From Radiobacillus kanasensis (lineage in GTDB: Bacteria; Bacillota; Bacilli; Bacillales; Amphibacillaceae), in contig NZ_CP088020.1 of assembly GCF_021049245.1 (NCBI RefSeq), forward strand, positions 186,001-250,000: 64,000 nucleotides of DNA, given 5' to 3'. This document shows, in pieces, positions 63,038 through 64,000 of this stretch (position 1 is the stretch's first letter; every line of letters begins with the position of its first letter). The position numbers were made by a program, and so were the translations under genes. A model generated the notes under the pieces. That model saw only the letters and a program-made list of their open reading frames with translations, made no database searches and was not told the DNA's origin.

Positions 63038-64000
63038 ATGGTGAGTAGGTACAAAGCAATTAAAAAGTGGCGCTATGAAAAAATGAAAGACGTGTGCACT
63101 AACCATTTTGAATTAAATGCGCTGCATGATGAAGTGATGAAACGGACGGTTCATGAATCGATAAGAAAAGTAGAAGGAGAGTGGGGCTGTGCTCCTGCTC
63201 CCTTTGCTTTCTTTTTAATGGGAAGTGCTGGCAGGTTCGAACAGTCTATTTGGAGTGACCAAGACCACGGTATTATCTATCAAGGGGAGATGAAGCATCA
63301 ATCTTATTTTCTGGCACTAGGAGAAGAAATAAAGAACGGTTTGGTTGAAGTAGGATACGAGGAATGTGACGGGAAGGTTATGTCTTCAAATCCGTTATGG
63401 TGTCAATCGCGTATAGATTGGAAAGGACAGATAATGAGTTGGTTAGAGGAAGCAAGCTGGCAATCTTTGCGTCACTTTTCAACTTTCTTTGATTCACGTG
63501 TACTAATCGGTAGTGATGATTATTTAGAGGAGTTAAAGCAATGTGCATTTTTAATCATTAGGGAAAATCCTCGGCTCTATAAACGGTTTATCGATAACGT
63601 TGATTTTATAAAAAAAGGAGTAGGTGTATTCGGCCAACTTCTGCCGGAACTTCACGGGGAACAATCAGGGAGTATTCATTTAAAGAAAACGGTCTTTTTC
63701 CCATACGTAAACGCTTTGCGATTATTGGCTTTAAAAGAAGAGATAACTAGTCCATCTACTTTATCTAGATTTGAAACGTTACCGGAGCAAATGTATGTTT
63801 TGATCGGAAAGTATGAACAAGATTTTATGAAACTACTAGCATTCAGACTTCGATCACGCAAAGATGCGAGGAATTATAAGGAAGTCCACCACATTCCGCT
63901 TCATACGTTAACGAAAGAAGAAAAGCATGAATTAAAGCTATTGATGAAAACAGGTTATAAGCTTTTTTCAGAGACGAAAGCGATTCTAGAAAAAGAGTGT
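63038..64000 (+). CDS. DUF294-type nucleotidyltransferase, C-terminus cut by window
   Basis: At least 321 residues from ATG 63038, running off the window. The nucleotidyltransferase motif FFLMGSAGRFEQSIWSDQDHGII fits the GS-x-GR-x-EQ-x4-DQD pattern of DUF294, followed by the alpha-helical substrate-binding part (DUF294_C-like: YVNALRLLALKEEI). Related to GlnD-type enzymes. The RBS AAGGGG precedes the ATG, which overlaps the stop of a 20-codon ORF at 62986. Placed after amt, a role in nitrogen or nucleotide signalling is possible but unproven. Confidence 0.75.
   Translation, partial: MVSRYKAIKKWRYEKMKDVCTNHFELNALHDEVMKRTVHESIRKVEGEWGCAPAPFAFFLMGSAGRFEQSIWSDQDHGIIYQGEMKHQSYFLALGEEIKNGLVEVGYEECDGKVMSSNPLWCQSRIDWKGQIMSWLEEASWQSLRHFSTFFDSRVLIGSDDYLEELKQCAFLIIRENPRLYKRFIDNVDFIKKGVGVFGQLLPELHGEQSGSIHLKKTVFFPYVNALRLLALKEEITSPSTLSRFETLPEQMYVLIGKYEQDFMKLLAFRLRSRKDARNYKEVHHIPLHTLTKEEKHELKLLMKTGYKLFSETKAILEKEC

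Noticed and set aside
62856..63106. Leftward ORFs opposite the DUF294 start
   Set aside because: They mirror the inverted repeat and the real gene and have no RBS.

Overview
This is an AT-rich chromosomal segment from a Bacillaceae-type Firmicute. The evidence is strong AAGGAGG-type ribosome binding sites with frequent GTG and TTG starts, FosB, a FusB-like protein, PaiAB, the Des/DesK/DesR lipid-fluidity system, TreP/TreA/TreR, a Spo0M-like protein, a CYP152 peroxygenase, and B. subtilis-type CcpA, TreR, TnrA and BceR boxes. The genus cannot be fixed from this window. No rRNA, tRNA or CRISPR array was seen.

Layout. 0-7.3 kb: a galactitol-type PTS operon (PRD activator, EIIA, EIIB, EIIC, two zinc polyol dehydrogenases, a tiny membrane ORF) with an exact match to the cre consensus upstream. 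7.5-11 kb, leftward: a polymorphic-toxin locus (SseB-like protein, TTG-initiated toxin with an HEYRH metalloprotease-like C-terminus, helical-repeat putative immunity protein, then decayed immunity-like genes). 11-18 kb: assorted enzymes (GNAT remnant, methyltransferase, two DinB proteins, aldo-keto reductase, phosphoesterase pseudogene, phosphatase, LOG protein, MhqO-type dioxygenase). 17.9-18.5 kb: a non-coding element with terminal inverted repeats, abutting a half-length Spo0M-like gene that sits behind a yybP-ykoY (manganese) riboswitch. 19-24 kb: a beta-glucoside/chitobiose-type PTS operon (GH4 enzyme, EIIC, EIIA, EIIB) with a divergent GntR regulator and a ChbG-like deacetylase. 24.7-28.8 kb: the trehalose operon treP-treA-treR, with two TreR operators flanking a cre.

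28.8-34.3 kb: an ECF-type transporter (S, fused A-A, T) co-transcribed with a PHP-domain hydrolase and divergent from a MurR/RpiR-SIS regulator; its substrate is not evident. 34-38 kb: small membrane proteins, including an RDD protein interrupted at a five-copy AAAT tract, a HAD phosphatase, a GNAT enzyme and FosB, then a palindromic repeat. 38.2-42.1 kb: a TPP-riboswitch-controlled thiamine-precursor operon (ThiY-, ThiX- and ThiZ-like, a thiamine-binding MTH1187/YkoF-type protein, TatD-like hydrolase). 42-47 kb: CYP152 P450, a Mor-like HTH protein, the FusB-like protein and a marR-paiA-paiB operon. 47.5-53.3 kb: a BceAB-type peptide-antibiotic transporter behind a BceR-like box but with no two-component genes beside it, then des-desK-desR. 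53.6-56.4 kb: a secreted subtilase with six Y_Y_Y-like repeats, broken by a G-tract frameshift. 56.8-64 kb: DHA2 drug exporter, CDGSH protein, chemotaxis receptor, Gfo/Idh oxidoreductase, TnrA-controlled ammonium transporter, and a DUF294 nucleotidyltransferase running off the window.

Several genes carry lesions that are single-unit contractions of short repeats (A, G or AAAT). This is either real contraction or phase variation, or recurrent assembly error, and read-level checking would separate them. The candidates for something undescribed are the Mn riboswitch ahead of a Spo0M-like arrestin, the ECF/PHP/RpiR uptake system, the metalloprotease toxin locus and the 580-bp structured element.
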